Below are positions 25,206 to 37,786 of a DNA stretch of 64,000 nt, piece after piece. The position numbers were made by a program, and so were the translations under genes. Location of the stretch: contig OY987263.1 of assembly GCA_963920665.1 (NCBI GenBank), positions 30,306,547 through 30,370,546 of the forward strand, read 5' to 3'. Numbering within the stretch: position 1 is the stretch's first letter; each line of letters begins with the position of its first letter. The notes beneath the pieces were generated by a model. It had not been told where the DNA came from. It was given only the letters and a program-made list of their open reading frames with translations, and did no database searches. This stretch comes from Straminergon stramineum. Taxonomy: Eukaryota > Streptophyta > Bryopsida > Hypnales > Calliergonaceae.

Positions 25206-25693
25206 TCCTAAATGCCCAAGGGCCTTTCTTGAATTGTAACCAGACAAATTCAAACCAAACATGTTAGAGATCCCATGGGAAAAGAAAATACAACAATATC
25301 ACTTATAGATTGAAAGATTATAAGGTTTGATTGCAAGCAAGTTTTACTGTACAAGGTTAAAAGGCATAACATGCATAACTCCAATCAATTTGTAGTTTCT
25401 TGAAATCTACTTTACAATTTTCATAAATGACTTTCTAATGTGATTTCTCCTTCAAGTTCCAATGTATTTGATGCTCATTTCCAAGAGTCCTCAACACTAG
25501 AAAATCAAGATTTGCAATGCACACCCTTGCACAAATACTGGAATAGAAAAATCATAATCATCATTCTCATAATCCAATTTTTGATGCTAATCAAAAAGAA
25601 TTTTCCAAATATAAAAACTACTGAAAATAGCAACTTTGATAAGGTTTTACTTAACTTCAAAGTTTCTTCAACACCAAATTTTAGGCTAGTAGG
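25206..25693 (+). mobile_element. TTAA-type TIR element, family B, degenerate copy
   Basis: Starts TTAA|TCCTAAATGCCCAAGGGCC at 25202 and aligns over its full length with the reverse complement of 37150-37786, sharing ACAATATCACTTA(T/C)A(G/A)ATTG and CTCATTTCCAAGAG blocks. The right terminus has decayed to TAGTAGGG|TTCA. It has about 150 bp of internal deletions relative to the other copy. Confidence 0.65.
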
Positions 25694-26447
25694 GTTCATC
25701 ATCTTGGAATGCTCTCTGGTACACCTAGAGATAGTACTTTAAAAATTCATAACTTACTCATACGGTGTCCAAATAATGAATGTTAAAGTGTGCTGGAATC
25801 CTCTTTCAGTTTCCAGTAACATCTAATAAAAATAATTTATGTTCAATAATAGTAACTATGCTCAGATATAATTAGTGACGATGATGCGTGCGCATACTTT
25901 ATAATCAAAATAAGACCAGGCTTTAGGAAAAGAGAAGCAGCAAAATCTGTTACCTGATCACTTGACCTGTCGACTATGTAGAAAAATCATTTACAAACTG
26001 CTGTTAGTTGTCCTTGAACAGATTGTTCTGACAGCCAGAAAATACCTAAACTGCAACTATAACCAAGTGAGCTCCATTCAGGAAAACACTGTACTATATT
26101 TCGTCATTGTCGTTTCCCATTTCTACGGATTGAACTGAATCAATCCAGGGAGCTACAGTGCCTTCCACATGGGCAAGGGAGCATGAGGGAATCCAACAGC
26201 TTAGATCTCTAAACTTAACCAGGGAAACAATTTCCATTGACAATTTTAGTGAGATTAGAGGCACTCTTAACACTTTAACTCGAAAACCCTAAACCCTAAT
26301 TCCCTTCCCATATCGTGAAAACCAATCAGCCTGATATCGATCTGATAGGAGACGTCCAAACTGAAATCAGTCTAACCGTTGGATCGAAGCAATCTAACAA
26401 TCTGGTGCAATCAAAAAAACTCCCTCTTATTGTGATCATATACCGTC

Positions 26448-29400
26448 CTAATCTTCAGAAGGACCTGGAAGAAATTTCAGTCGAGGAGAAGTTCCGACAT
26501 CCACTGGCTCATCCTTGGAAGCATTAGAGAAGAATTTCCTGGTTTCTGCACCATTTTTCATTTACTCGGTGTTAATCACATGCAATCTGTTTCTCCTACT
26601 CTTCCAGATTTGAAACTATGAGAGAAATAAGTTTGAAATGACCCTCGTAATAATACACACGCGTTTCATAATAGGAGGAACTGTTATTTCTCTCCGCCAC
26701 TCTTCTTTTCAACATATGTCACTTTTCAATCATTAGTGACAACTTTTCAACGATTACAAAAAACCAAATGGTGAAAGTTTGTCATGTGTAAATATTGGTA
26801 TCATTTTTCACATGAACTTGTTAAAATCGGGAGAACTACTCAAGGTTCAAAATCTCTCAGATTTCCTCTTATACAAGCAAAAATTTGGTAAAAATGAACT
26901 TCTTTATGAACCTCATGTTCCGAAATGAACTTCTTTATGATTATTACTTTTTACAAAGGAGGAATGTTTCACGCATTGTAAGTATAATAGTGCTATTCAT
27001 ATTGAAGAGTCTTCACATATTGTTGGTAAGAAAGTTCTTCCCTTGCCAAAAGCGATAACCATAAGTTCATTTCATAACACATAACAAGCACTAATAGGAC
27101 AAATAAGCGTACCTAAATAAGTTACTTTAGACTATAGCTCCCTATTTAAAAACATCCTTAGGTAGTTAAGTTTGTAGAATTTCTTCAACATGATAAGTAA
27201 TGATAGGTATATCAATACGTTAAAAAAATAAGTTTCAAATAAAATACTATAGCCTAAAGTACCGTGGTTAGTTAGAAATTGTGAACAGAATAAACAATGT
27301 AGTGAAGATTAACATACCTGCAGGAATGATACGAGAAGGGGATAAGATTTCACCAAAAGAAGACTTGTATGACTCGGACCCAAGTTTGCTTTGAATCCAA
27401 CCCTTGCCGCCATCATATCCATCAAGAACAACCCAGGTGTTCTTGAAGCCTAATTCAGATAGTGACCTTGCTATGATCTTAGCAATGTTCCCAGTCCTGA
27501 AAGCATAACCACATAATGCCCACAGTTTGATTCACGACTTGGGAAGTATAGATTGTCAAAATTTGGCTTCAAAGATCCCATTTAAATTCACAAAGTTGTT
27601 GATGGTAAGTTAATGGTAGATAGCAAATTAGAATAATATTTAGATAATGTTAAACTAATGTTGACCTCATGTCAACTCAATAGTTACCGAAGTGATATCA
27701 AGTGATGTCAACAACAATAACATCACACTGGCAGTAAGTTAGCACCATTTGCATTAAACTGACATAAATAGAACATTAATTCAACATGAGGACTATACGG
27801 ATCTAATGCCTACCAACCTTAAAATTAAGAAATTCTTCAATCTAATGGAGGTCTTTTTGAGATGTTCATCTTTGAGCAACGAGATGAGCAATGGAGCACG
27901 TACGAGTCAATAATGACAATCTTTGAACCTTTGTTTAATTTCTTCAACGCAGAGATTTTCAATGCCGCAATCCCAGCCTCCACTTTGCGAACATCTCGAA
28001 GTTGTCCTTTCACTTTCCCTGGTAGATCTTCGACTCTGTAGATTGGGATAACATGTAAGCTTACGATGTTCAGTAACATTCTGAGATTTGAACTAAACAA
28101 TGATATATGCAAAGGAAGGTAATGGCTGTTAACAAGAAAACCTTTAAGACCTCAGAAATGATGATATTCAACTTTACAGAAGCAAGTGTGACGCTTACGG
28201 GATAGTTAGGATTTTGCTTTTGGCATTCCTGGGCAAACTAGGTACACCCGACTTAGACTTTTCCCTGTCAGTTCTCACATCAACTAGAGTGCAATTTCCC
28301 TGAACAACCAAGTCTAATGCCTGGGGCGCAGTTACATCACCTGCAAGTTCAATATAAATAACAATGTCACTTGTCGCAAATGCAACAGATAAACAGATTA
28401 AACTCTGCTATCTCCATTAAAGCAATGTCACATTTGCATTCAAATTGGTATTCTCCTAAAGGGTTTTGTTGACCATAGAATGTCGTGCTACACAGGAATT
28501 ATATGACGACTGGCTAGTGAGACACGTACCCTTGTAACCCCGCGCTGCATAAGACACACTTGAAACCAAAGGGGGTGCCAAAAAATAAACAAGTAGCAAG
28601 GCGCCAGCTCCAGTGGCCAACACCAGAGGATCCGAGGCCAGTACACTCTCGAACGTGCTAAGAGCATACGGCTGAGCAACTTCAATGTACTTCTCGGCTT
28701 GACCGGCAGCCTCCCCAGCTACAGAAACAACTGTCTGGAAGCACCACAAAAATGAGAGTAAATACATTGGATTTAAACATCAACCATGAGAACGCTAGGC
28801 TACGTAAGTAACAAGTGACTAAAAGAAAGTGTCCCTACCCCCCAAAATAGAAACGCATATTTTTCTATATAAGCCTCAATGCAATGACATAATCCTCACT
28901 GATAGAATAATACTATTCAAAAACCACATGTTACAATCCCACTAGACATAAGAATTCATCCTTTGGAATGATGAAACCCAACATTCTACACGTCTCAGTT
29001 TCATAGAGCACTAGAACTCTTTCAAGCCATTGCTTGCTCTCTATACTTGAATAAATACATACCACAGGTGAATGTAGAAAGTCAACGGCAATTGCAAGGA
29101 ACCAAAATCCCAAAAGATAAGGAAGGTACAAGCATGGATCACTTGATCATATGTCAAGTTTATGAACATATTGCTGGTGTTAGGCAATATGCACATATTG
29201 TCGAAGAAGTCAATAGCAAAACATCTACCAATAAAACTTCGACCCTGAATAACTTTTGCATGCAATATCCAAAGAAGGCAGTCTTTGGTGAATTCTAATA
29301 CTATTCGAGTTTCCAACACGAGCATGTAAATTTGACCAGTCTAGTCTAATAGTAGAATCTATGCTCAACAGGAAAACCGTCGTCTCTACATTAAATATAA

Positions 29401-31556
29401 CTCTGCTCAGTTTTTGAAATGCAAAATGCAGAATGGGCATGTTAGTACAGACAGTACCTTTGCAACATCCACGGCCGGTTTTGGGTCAACACCCGCACCT
29501 AGAAGCGCCTTCTCAGCTTGTTGCTCCAAGTCAGTTGCTACAGGTAGCACAGCCCTGTAAGCTGAGTCTGCAGTTTTCTGGATATAAGGAGTAGCAGCAT
29601 CCACCCCAGGCTTCACAATGGTGAAAAGTTGCTGCAGCGCATCCCTCGCCAAGCCAATTGCATTCCCTGCTGTCTGAGCCACTTGGGAAGTGACAGATTG
29701 TACCTGGGCAACACATCAGAGTACCACTATATTAGAACCTTGCAAAACCAGCCTTCTGTTATTTAACACAAAATTTCAACAACAGCATGTATAGTCACCG
29801 CCTGAACATACCCTTGCATCCCTGTTGGCTCTAATTGTACAGAAAGAAATTCAGGACAAAAACGTAATTCGTATCATCAATGGTGGTTGTTAAACTTTGG
29901 TGACCAAATAATTATCTGCTGGTAGAAATATAATCTAGTTTCGAAAGAAAAAAATTAGGGTTTCAGGAGTCCTTCAGGAGGTTAAGGGATAGTCTAGAAC
30001 CTCCACCAATATTCTAGGACCCGAATAAAGCTAAGTTGGAGACCAGTTGACTCTATAATTGACTCCAAGATTATGTATGACTCATAAGGGATTATCAAAC
30101 CTCCTTGGGCACAATATTTTCTATGGGTTCACTAATAATTCATTTGGAAAGCAACCAATTGCTCTTCAGTATTACCTTAGTAATAGACTTCCCTATTAGC
30201 TAATGTGGAAGAATATTCTAGAAGTGAAGTGTAGTAGCCAACCACATGATCCACCCATAGCCACAACGAAGGCACAAGCAAGTAATCAACATCAGTGCGA
30301 CCACCAATCACAACTTTGCTTTTCCTACTCTTGAAAGTAGGACGACATAATCCTCGCTTTCGTGCAGATATAACTGAATTGAGGATTGAATAACCTCCAT
30401 TGAAGGATGGTAACCAAGAGAAACAATATTATTGCAACCACCAACTACCAACCTTTCTTTTTCTGATTTACAAAACAAAAGAAGGCCGGATTCTCTCCCA
30501 AGTGCAGACAAAGTCGAGGATTGATATAATTATACATAATAACAAAATAAATCAATGGCAAACACGGAATTCCCAAATAATCTCCAGTATAGTTTGTTCT
30601 TCACAGTTGATTTCCTTCCACCATAATACAAACCAAATACTCTCTCACAAACACGAGCGAGTCTGCTCTGACAGCAATTCCAAACCTAGGTTTCTCAGGG
30701 GTTATGCATACACCAAAAAACCAGCAGACCAGAGTAAAATTAAAACCTGAAGCAACTCAATTCGGCACAACACAACCAAAACAACTGAACCAAAACTGCA
30801 CAAGTCAATTCCAAACATAGAATTTCCAAATGCGGTTCCTTAGATAATGTAAAATCTCCATTCACCATACAGGTGAGCTTTGAGCCTTTCCTTTCGACAA
30901 TCTAAAAACTTGCTTCAACTAAAATTTTTCACATTTAGTCCGCGTTAAGCTAAAAATCAATTGCGAAAAGCTAAATGTCTGTCAATTAAGCGTTTACACA
31001 CTAACCACAAATCGAAGCTCACCTGTATGGTCAATGGAGAATCTAATGTATTGTATGATTAAAGGAGATCCTACTTTAGAGTTCATATTCCATCTACCTT
31101 ACCCAAAATCTGCACAAACCAAAATCCCTCTTACAAACAATCATCAAAACGACAAAAAGAAACCGAGGCTCAATTCACGAGGCAATTCCAGCCATCAGGG
31201 TTGAAGAATGCACCCAAAATAAAATAAAATAAAATAAAATAAAACAGTAAAGCTGAAGCAACACTCACTTTGGTAAATGCCCCAGTGACATCTTCCCCAG
31301 TAAGAGCAGTGGCAGCACTCGCATTCACCAGCACCGTGGAAGCAATCGTCGCCGGCGCCACCACCGCCACTGCCTCGGATTTCTGCTGCTCCTTCAATTG
31401 CGAGGAGCTCGCTCGCAGGGCGGAATTGCCACTTGAGTGGAAAAATTTCCTCTTGGAAACAACATGCGCATCCAAATTCTGAGAAAAGCCCTGAAGCAAA
31501 GCCGCCTTGCTTCCACAAATGGCCACCACTTGCATCACTCGCATCGCTTGCGCCAT
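26448..31556 (-). CDS. CAS: Chloroplast calcium-sensing receptor (CAS), 7 coding exons
   Basis: Exons, 5' to 3' on the minus strand, are 31556-31269, 29703-29458, 28734-28530, 28340-28199, 28035-27904, 27496-27318 and 26545-26448. The frame is kept at every GT-AG junction; 429 aa. CAS is a thylakoid-membrane protein needed for Ca2+-dependent stomatal signalling, photoacclimation and chloroplast Ca2+ signals. Visible features are a Ser/Arg-rich plastid transit region (1 to about 60), an Ala-rich helical lumenal-type region, one transmembrane segment (DPLVLATGAGALLLVYFLAP, about 213-232) followed by ARGYKGD, and a rhodanese-like domain (about 247-390) with LVDVRTDREKSKSGVPSLPR, VEDLPGKVKGQLRDVRKVEA and LDGYDGGKGWIQSKLG. 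The catalytic Cys loop reads IIDSTGNIA, so it lacks the Cys, as is usual for CAS. The C-terminus is KFLPGPSED, close to KFLPSSD in Arabidopsis. The start is the first ATG in this frame with a sensible transit peptide; an upstream extension in the same frame has only TTG. Confidence 0.93.
30851..31045. repeat. Inverted repeat (hairpin) in CAS intron 1
   Basis: Arms are 30851-30883 and 31012-31045, with a core CCATACAGGTGAGCTT paired with its complement AAGCTCACCTGTATGG. They are separated by about 128 bases. Only a few mismatches occur over about 33 bases. It is probably a small MITE inserted in the intron. Confidence 0.6.
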
Positions 31557-31646
31557 CTCAAGAACCCTAATCTTCAATTCCACAAAAAACCAAGTCTCCC
31601 CAGGTCTCTCAAGTTTCCCCAAGTCTCTCCAAGTCGCCCTTGAGCT

Positions 31647-31652
31647 CTACAT
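31647..31652 (-). promoter_or_regulatory. Start-stop upstream ORF (ATG TAG) in the CAS leader
   Basis: On the minus strand, ATG at 31652-31650 is followed at once by TAG (31649-31647), 96 bases upstream of the CAS start codon. If it is in the mRNA, it is a minimal AUG-stop element that could hold ribosomes. It lies just 3' of a predicted leader intron. Confidence 0.45.
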
Positions 31653-31670
31653 GGACGTGTAATCAATCAC

Positions 31671-31773
31671 CTGCAAAATTCAAACTTCCCAGTGCTTAAT
31701 TCCAGTGACCCAGAATTCTGCAACTAGTTAGAAAACCCTTCTTGGCTGATTGAAAGAGTTGGAGGAAACTCAC
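31671..31773 (-). other. Predicted leader (5' UTR) intron of CAS
   Basis: On the minus strand, a GTGAGTTT donor follows CAACGTC (31773) and an acceptor ATTTTGCAG ends at 31671, giving a 103-base intron before the leader exon that carries the CAS start. No cDNA support is available here. Confidence 0.4.
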
Positions 31774-32179
31774 GACGTTGGTGGAATCAAAATCTGTACT
31801 GAGGGTTGGGAGACGATTATGGACTCCAAATGGGGCTACATTTTACAGGAAAAATGAAGGATGCGAAGTGGATGATGCAAATGGGATGCCGAAGAGATGC
31901 AACCTTCATTGAAAAGATGTGTGCACCTTGGAATTTCGGGAACAAAAGGGAGGTTCGGAAGGAGGGGAATTCGAGAAAAGAAGCGCAGAGGAAGTGGATA
32001 GAAGTGGATTGGGCTCGTGAATGTCGTGAATGTCAGCATTTGGTGTCGATGTGAAGATGGTGAGATTGCGGTGAGGTTGATGCCCGGGTGGGGGTCACTC
32101 GCGTTCCTCAACAATTGGATGAAGGTTGGATGGAGGATGGATGAAGAGTGTGGATGGAGAATTCCATACCTTTAGTTAG

Positions 32180-32423
32180 GGTGTTTTGTTTGTTTTGTTT
32201 GTTTTGTTTGTTACATTGAAATCTCCTGGACTATTGCACCCCCCACTTCCATCTTTGGTACTTTCGGAAAGCCTTCAACGATGAGGGGTGCATCAACTTT
32301 GTTCTATGGCATATGGACCTGTGGTGTGAAAATTATTGAATTTTGAAGTTTTTAAGAATCAAAAAATTAGTAAAATATTTTTACTTTTGTTTTGGCTACA
32401 GGAACAACACAGGGCACACTAGT
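32180..32423 (-). repeat. R1 retroposon-like repeat, copy 2 (upstream of CAS)
   Basis: Read on the minus strand it runs from ACTAGTGTGCCCTGTG to a tail of repeated CAAAA units. It aligns along its length with the copies at 11899-12144 and 56820-57044. It sits about 410 bases upstream of the first predicted CAS leader exon and interrupts a tract rich in GGATGAA-type words. Confidence 0.7.
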
Positions 32424-32935
32424 GCAAGGAAAAGATGCAAGTGAGGGAGTGGATGAAATAATTGGATGAACATACAAATGAATATGTAGATGAAGGATTG
32501 GATGGCAAGTACAATGGTGGATGTAGCCATGTCGTAAGCTTGTTCTTTAGGAATGAGTGTTGACCTTGAAATTTAGTAAAGGTTTTCAAATGGAACTTTG
32601 GACACTCCCTGCACGATTGTTACGTACCTCCCACAATAGACTTCAATTAATGACACAAAATATACTCATTAACAAAATGTTTTACAAAGAACTCAAACCA
32701 CCCGACCATAGAGAGAGATCAATCTCAAAAGATAGTCTCCTCACCCCGAGCTCTTTTTATATACTAGAGACTATCAACAAAGACTATTAGTCTTTAAAAT
32801 AGACTAAGACTTCTTTTCTATCTTTAAACTTCTATTCTTGGTTCGATCTAGAACCATCCATTAAAGTAAAGGTCTTAGTTATACTTCTCTAGATCATATC
32901 TCATGCAATCTATTTCTTATCCACATCTTGATCTT

Positions 32936-33170
32936 CTACTTGGAGTTATCTAACTCCAAGTTCCATCACACTTATCATCCTTTGGGAATTGTCTAAATCC
33001 AGTGCACTAGTCATCCAAGTGGAGTTGTCTAACTCCACTACATAAATCCATCATTTGGAGATATCTATCTCCAAGCAATCCAGTGTCTTTGTCATCCAAC
33101 TGGAGTTGTTTGACTCCAGCACACAAATCCACCATTTGGAGAAATCTATCTCCAAGCAATCTCTACTTGT
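32936..33170. repeat. Tandem repeat with an 81-base period
   Basis: Units starting GTCATCCAAGTGGAGTTGTC (33010) and GTCATCCAACTGGAGTTGTT (33091) are about 85% alike. A more diverged partial unit precedes them. Each unit holds two small palindromes, TGGAGTTGTCTAACTCCA and TTGGAGATATCTATCTCCAA. No coding potential. Confidence 0.65.
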
Positions 33171-35515
33171 CCACTAGTGCACATTTCATCATGGATTAGT
33201 TTATTCATCAATGCATTGATCCATCAAAGGTCATGACACAATCATCAAAATTATCTCATCCATCAATGCATTCATCCATCAAAGAGTTGTAACAAGGGTC
33301 ATGACAACAATAAAAAATCAAATTGAAGGATTAATTCTACACAAAATTCTATTACAGAAGTTGTAAAAATAAATATGAACTATGAGCATTGAATGTAGAG
33401 TTAAGAATCTTGACATATATAATAGGTGGCAACAACAATTGAGAGTTATTTAAGATTTGATTTTGAGTCTATTCTATAACTAAAGTAGACTAGCACAAAT
33501 CTATTGCAATGTAACATGGAACTTAAGAGTATAATTATGGATTGTACAGCTAGTTGACTCTTAGTCTTATAGAACCGGATGAAAAACATTCAAAATGATA
33601 GGATGAAATAATCGGGATGAAAACGTGACCAAATTTGTGACAATGGGTCGTGACAGATCGCGTGACAATGTGTAATGAATATAATAGATGTCTATTGTAT
33701 CCAATTCTGTACCAATGAACATTCCTTGTTCAAATTTCAAAGTAAGAATCTAGGAGAGTACATGATCTCTTATCATTTAAATCAAAATTAATGAGAAATC
33801 ATGCATGCTTTTAGATTCTCATCATTGGAATGAAGGAAGGAATATCATTTGGACCAAATTTATTACAAGGATGGAATAACTAAAAGTGTATCATTCCAGT
33901 TCTAGGTTCAAAATTAAATGTCTATTTCGGACTATTTAGTGACATTCTTTTGATTCACGATCTCCAAACAATAGAATCGCTAATAATTGCCAATGAAAAA
34001 TGAACCTCTTCCAACTCAACTATCATTGTCCATGGTTTGGGGTGCATTCCAATTCCATTTTAGTCTTATTGATATGATGCATTCTATTCTATTCCCCCCC
34101 CCCCCCTCAAAGTGCATCATTTTCACTATTGAAGAAAGTTATGGAAATAATACATGTTCTTTATTTTAAAAGTTTATAATTACATCAAAAAAAGATCCAT
34201 TTGATGCGAAAGCTTGAGAACAAAATGAAACCTTGAGCATAAATTTAAAAATTTGGGTCTCCCTAAATAATGATTTTTTTCAATATTGGAAAAAAAAGGT
34301 TTAGTAGAATTTAATTCAATGGTCCAATTATACTAATATTTAAATTAGTGACACTAATCATAAGCCATTTCTAACTAAGGAATATATATTATCAAATTAG
34401 TTTCTATCATAATCAATATAGAAATGCCAACTTATTCACATGATTAGATGTATCCAAATAATGTGGCCTATAAATGAAATTTTAATAAAATAAATAACAC
34501 TATTCAATGGCATTGATAGTGTTGGAGCTCATCTTTGTATTATTTTGGACCTACTTAATGCACAAATTGGTAAGCAAGAATAAGTGAATCTATTTCCAAA
34601 GACCAAAAAGGACAAAATGTAAGTCCTTAGTATGTACATGACTTCATTCTTATGTTCTCTAGTATATACCTTAATTAGGTCCAAATGTCTAAATTAGAAC
34701 ACCATAATGATAAGAGATATTTTCAATAGATATGTGACATGTACATGATACAACCATAGTGTCAAGCTAGAATATTTCATGCCTTTGGTTTTGCTTCAAA
34801 TATAAGGCCACTAGAGTTCCTAAATCAAAAAATAGTCAATGCCTATAGAATGTTATCCACACTTGTGGATAGAAAATGAAAAAGCAAGAATATCTAAAAT
34901 GGTAAGTGGTTGAAGAATACCAAGGCGGAATTAGGGAATATTTTGTGTAAGGAATAGATGTATTTGTGTAATTAAATAGAAAGGTGGCATCTTTGTTAAG
35001 GAATGGTTTGGGTAAACCATGTATTATTAAAATGAATATAATCTTTTGGTTGGGCAACACTTTAATAATTCAAATATCTTTTCTTAGGATACAATAAATG
35101 GCTTTTGGATTCACTTCAATTACATTAATAGCTTCTAATATCTTTCAAGTTTTTTTTATTTACAACTAATTCATTGTGTCCAAATATTACACAACCTCTT
35201 ACAAATCACTTTTGAGGCATTTAACATGCATTCTAAGATCATTTTCCCTTGCATGTCTAATTTGTCACTAACCTTATAGGGCCAAATTCAACTACATTTG
35301 ACATAGAACTATTCAAAGTTGTTTACCAATTGATCTCTACTACAAAGATCTTGTTTTTTTACTCACAAAGATCTTTTTGAAGTGCCATGATTAAGACCTT
35401 GAAATGTCATTGTGAAACATCTTCTCTCATATGCCTTCAGTTAAATGAAGCATGGGTGTGAAGTGATAGATACTGTAATTATGAATGTAGTTGAGTCATT
35501 TAATTTTGAAGAAAG
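33171..35515. other. AT-rich intergenic DNA, no gene recognised
   Basis: I found no gene and no element ends that I can pair. The only notable feature is a 13-base C run at 34094-34106. Confidence 0.4.
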
Positions 35516-35519
35516 TTAA

Positions 35520-36369
35520 CCCTTCAAGGTCCACGCGTCCAAAATGTGGATGCACCTTGGTCAACCTTGATTGTAACTTTTAATATAACCATTTTAGGTA
35601 TTTGATTTAAACTAAGAAATTGAAGCTTGACAAGATATCTTTCTACTTCATTTTGAAATTTTGTAAGAAATCCAAAAATTGAAAGAATTATTGCAATTGC
35701 AAACTCCATGTGCTAGAATCCAAATAGCATAGTATGTTGTGTTTTTCATTCATATTTTCTTCTTTTTAAATGTATTTTAAATTGAAACTATTTTTTTTCA
35801 TTCTAACCTTCATTCATGGTAAAAATTCCAGATTATTCTAATGTATATTCTAATTGATATAATTTTATTCCTACTTCTAACTTTAAAAAATCAAAATAAT
35901 TTTATTTTTCCATCAAATCTTTTGAAAAAAAACATAAATAGAAAATGTATTTTCCCACTAGCAATATCAAAAATTTTATTAATCAATTAAATAAAAGGAT
36001 AAATTTGATTTGATAGCTGAATTTGATTTCAAGGTCTTTGTTCTGGCTAGTTTGAATGTAAAAAAATAGAATAACCAACTAAGAAATTTTCATACTAATT
36101 CCCATTGATACTTGTACCCCTTGAGAACTTTTCAAATGATTTAGATTGTTTTTTCAATTTTTATTTATTTATTTTTCATTTTTGCAACAAAAAATATAAC
36201 AATTATAACTTTTCATGAAACAAATTGAAATTTCTTACAATGATATACAATTCATAGTTTCAAGTAATAAAAATATAAGATTGACATTTGAACACAATCT
36301 AATAGGCTACATTCAGCTCAAACATGATGTTTGACCAATTGGCAATGGATTTTGTCCTTAAGTAAAGGC
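35520..36369 (+). mobile_element. TTAA-type TIR element, family D, longest copy
   Basis: Starts TTAA|CCCTTCAAGGTCCACGCG (35516) and ends GTCCTTAAGTAAAGGC|TTAA (36370-36373), 850 bp. Its right two-thirds align with 2620-3246, and its left end with the reverse complement of the right end of 9368-9965. No transposase frame survives. Confidence 0.7.
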
Positions 36370-37149
36370 TTAAAAGACATGCTTCTTTGATATTTTCAAG
36401 TTTCTTCATGTCCACACTTAAAAATTCCTCAAAACTTTAAAAAATTCACCAAAAAATATAGATCCTATTTTGAAGTTTTACATTTTTTACAAATAATCAA
36501 AAAAAATTTGGGCTCTATTTATGCAAATCAACTTAAATGGATAGTTTAAATTTTGCATAGAACTTTAATGGATAATTTTTAAGGCCATTTACCGCCTTAC
36601 CTCACCATAAGCAACTCATTGAAGGCTACCCATATACTTGTCTTTTTTCACCCACCCTTGAATAAATGTATACATTTGCTTCCTATTTTAAAGTTGATTA
36701 ATTGTGTGAATGTGTGATTCTTAACCTCTACTAGCTAATTTTGAGTCTCTATTTGGCCAAATATAAATTCAAACTTTTCAAATCGAATCATCCATGGCAA
36801 AGATTAAATTCCAACAATTTTCCCAGGTGAAAAATTTGGACTACTTTGATTTGTCTTGTTAGTCCATGCTACGAAACCTTCCATATAATTATAACATTTC
36901 ATAGTAAAGGAACATTTTTACCAATGATATTTGTGATGACACTTCAACATGAATAGCACTAATACAAGTGCAATGGGAAAAAAATATACCTCTCTAATTG
37001 AAAAAAAAGGTGTGTCCAAATGTAAGTTCATTTTATAACACATACTACAATACCATAAAATGGGTACACCCAAAACCGTCCCCTACCTAATTTTTTTGGA
37101 GTGAGTTTTCGCCAGAAAGCAATGAAATTTTTTTTAGATGAAATATTAG

Positions 37150-37786
37150 CCCCTAAATGCCCAAGGCACCCAAATGTGGTGTTTGGAAAACTTTGAAGTT
37201 AAGTAGAATCCAACCAAATTGCTATTATTAGAAGTTTATATTTTTGGAGAATTCTTTTTGAAGTCTAGTTTTAGGATCAAAAAGCTGATCTTAAAAATAA
37301 AGGACTATGATTTTTCTATTGAAGATTTTGTACAAGGATATCCAATGCAATCTTGACTTCCCAAAGTGTTGCGGGCTCTTGGAAATGAGTCTCAAATACA
37401 CTAGATCTTGGAGGCAAAATCACATTAGAAATTCATTTAAAAAAATTGTAGAAGAGATTTTGAAAAACCGTAAATTGATTGGGTTTGTGCATGATAGTCC
37501 CTATAACCTCATATTTTTTTAGCGACCAACTTTTTAGAGTTGACATGCAAAAAGTGAATTGAAATTTTTTCACAATTGTTACACCCTCATGATCAAACAT
37601 TATAATCTTTCAATTTGTAAGTGATATTGTTATGTTTTCTTTTCCTATGTGATCTCTAGCATGTCTAGTTTGAATTTGTACGGTTACAATTTTAAAAAAA
37701 TTGGTACAACTTATGAAAATGTTGACTTTTTGTTCAATTTAGAGCAAATTTCAAGAAGCTCCAAACAGGCCTTGGGCATTTAGGGG
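37150..37786 (-). mobile_element. TTAA/TTAG-type TIR element, family B, complete copy
   Basis: Termini are CCCCTAAATGCCCAAGGC at the left and its complement at the right (GGCCTTGGGCATTTAGGGG), a TIR of about 18 bases. The flanks are TTAG on both sides (37146-37149 and 37787-37790). The non-palindromic 4-base direct repeat supports a 4-bp target-site duplication. It is homologous to 25206-25693 in reverse orientation. Confidence 0.8.

Noticed and set aside
26315..26527. 70-codon plus-strand ORF
   Set aside because: It is antisense to the last CAS exon (26448-26545), whose conserved KFLP...SED end fixes the coding strand.
29047..29298. 83-codon ORF in CAS intron 2
   Set aside because: No homology, low complexity, wholly intronic.
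31170..31622. Longer CAS N-terminus starting at 31622
   Set aside because: The codon at 31622 is TTG, not ATG; the first usable ATG in frame is at 31556.
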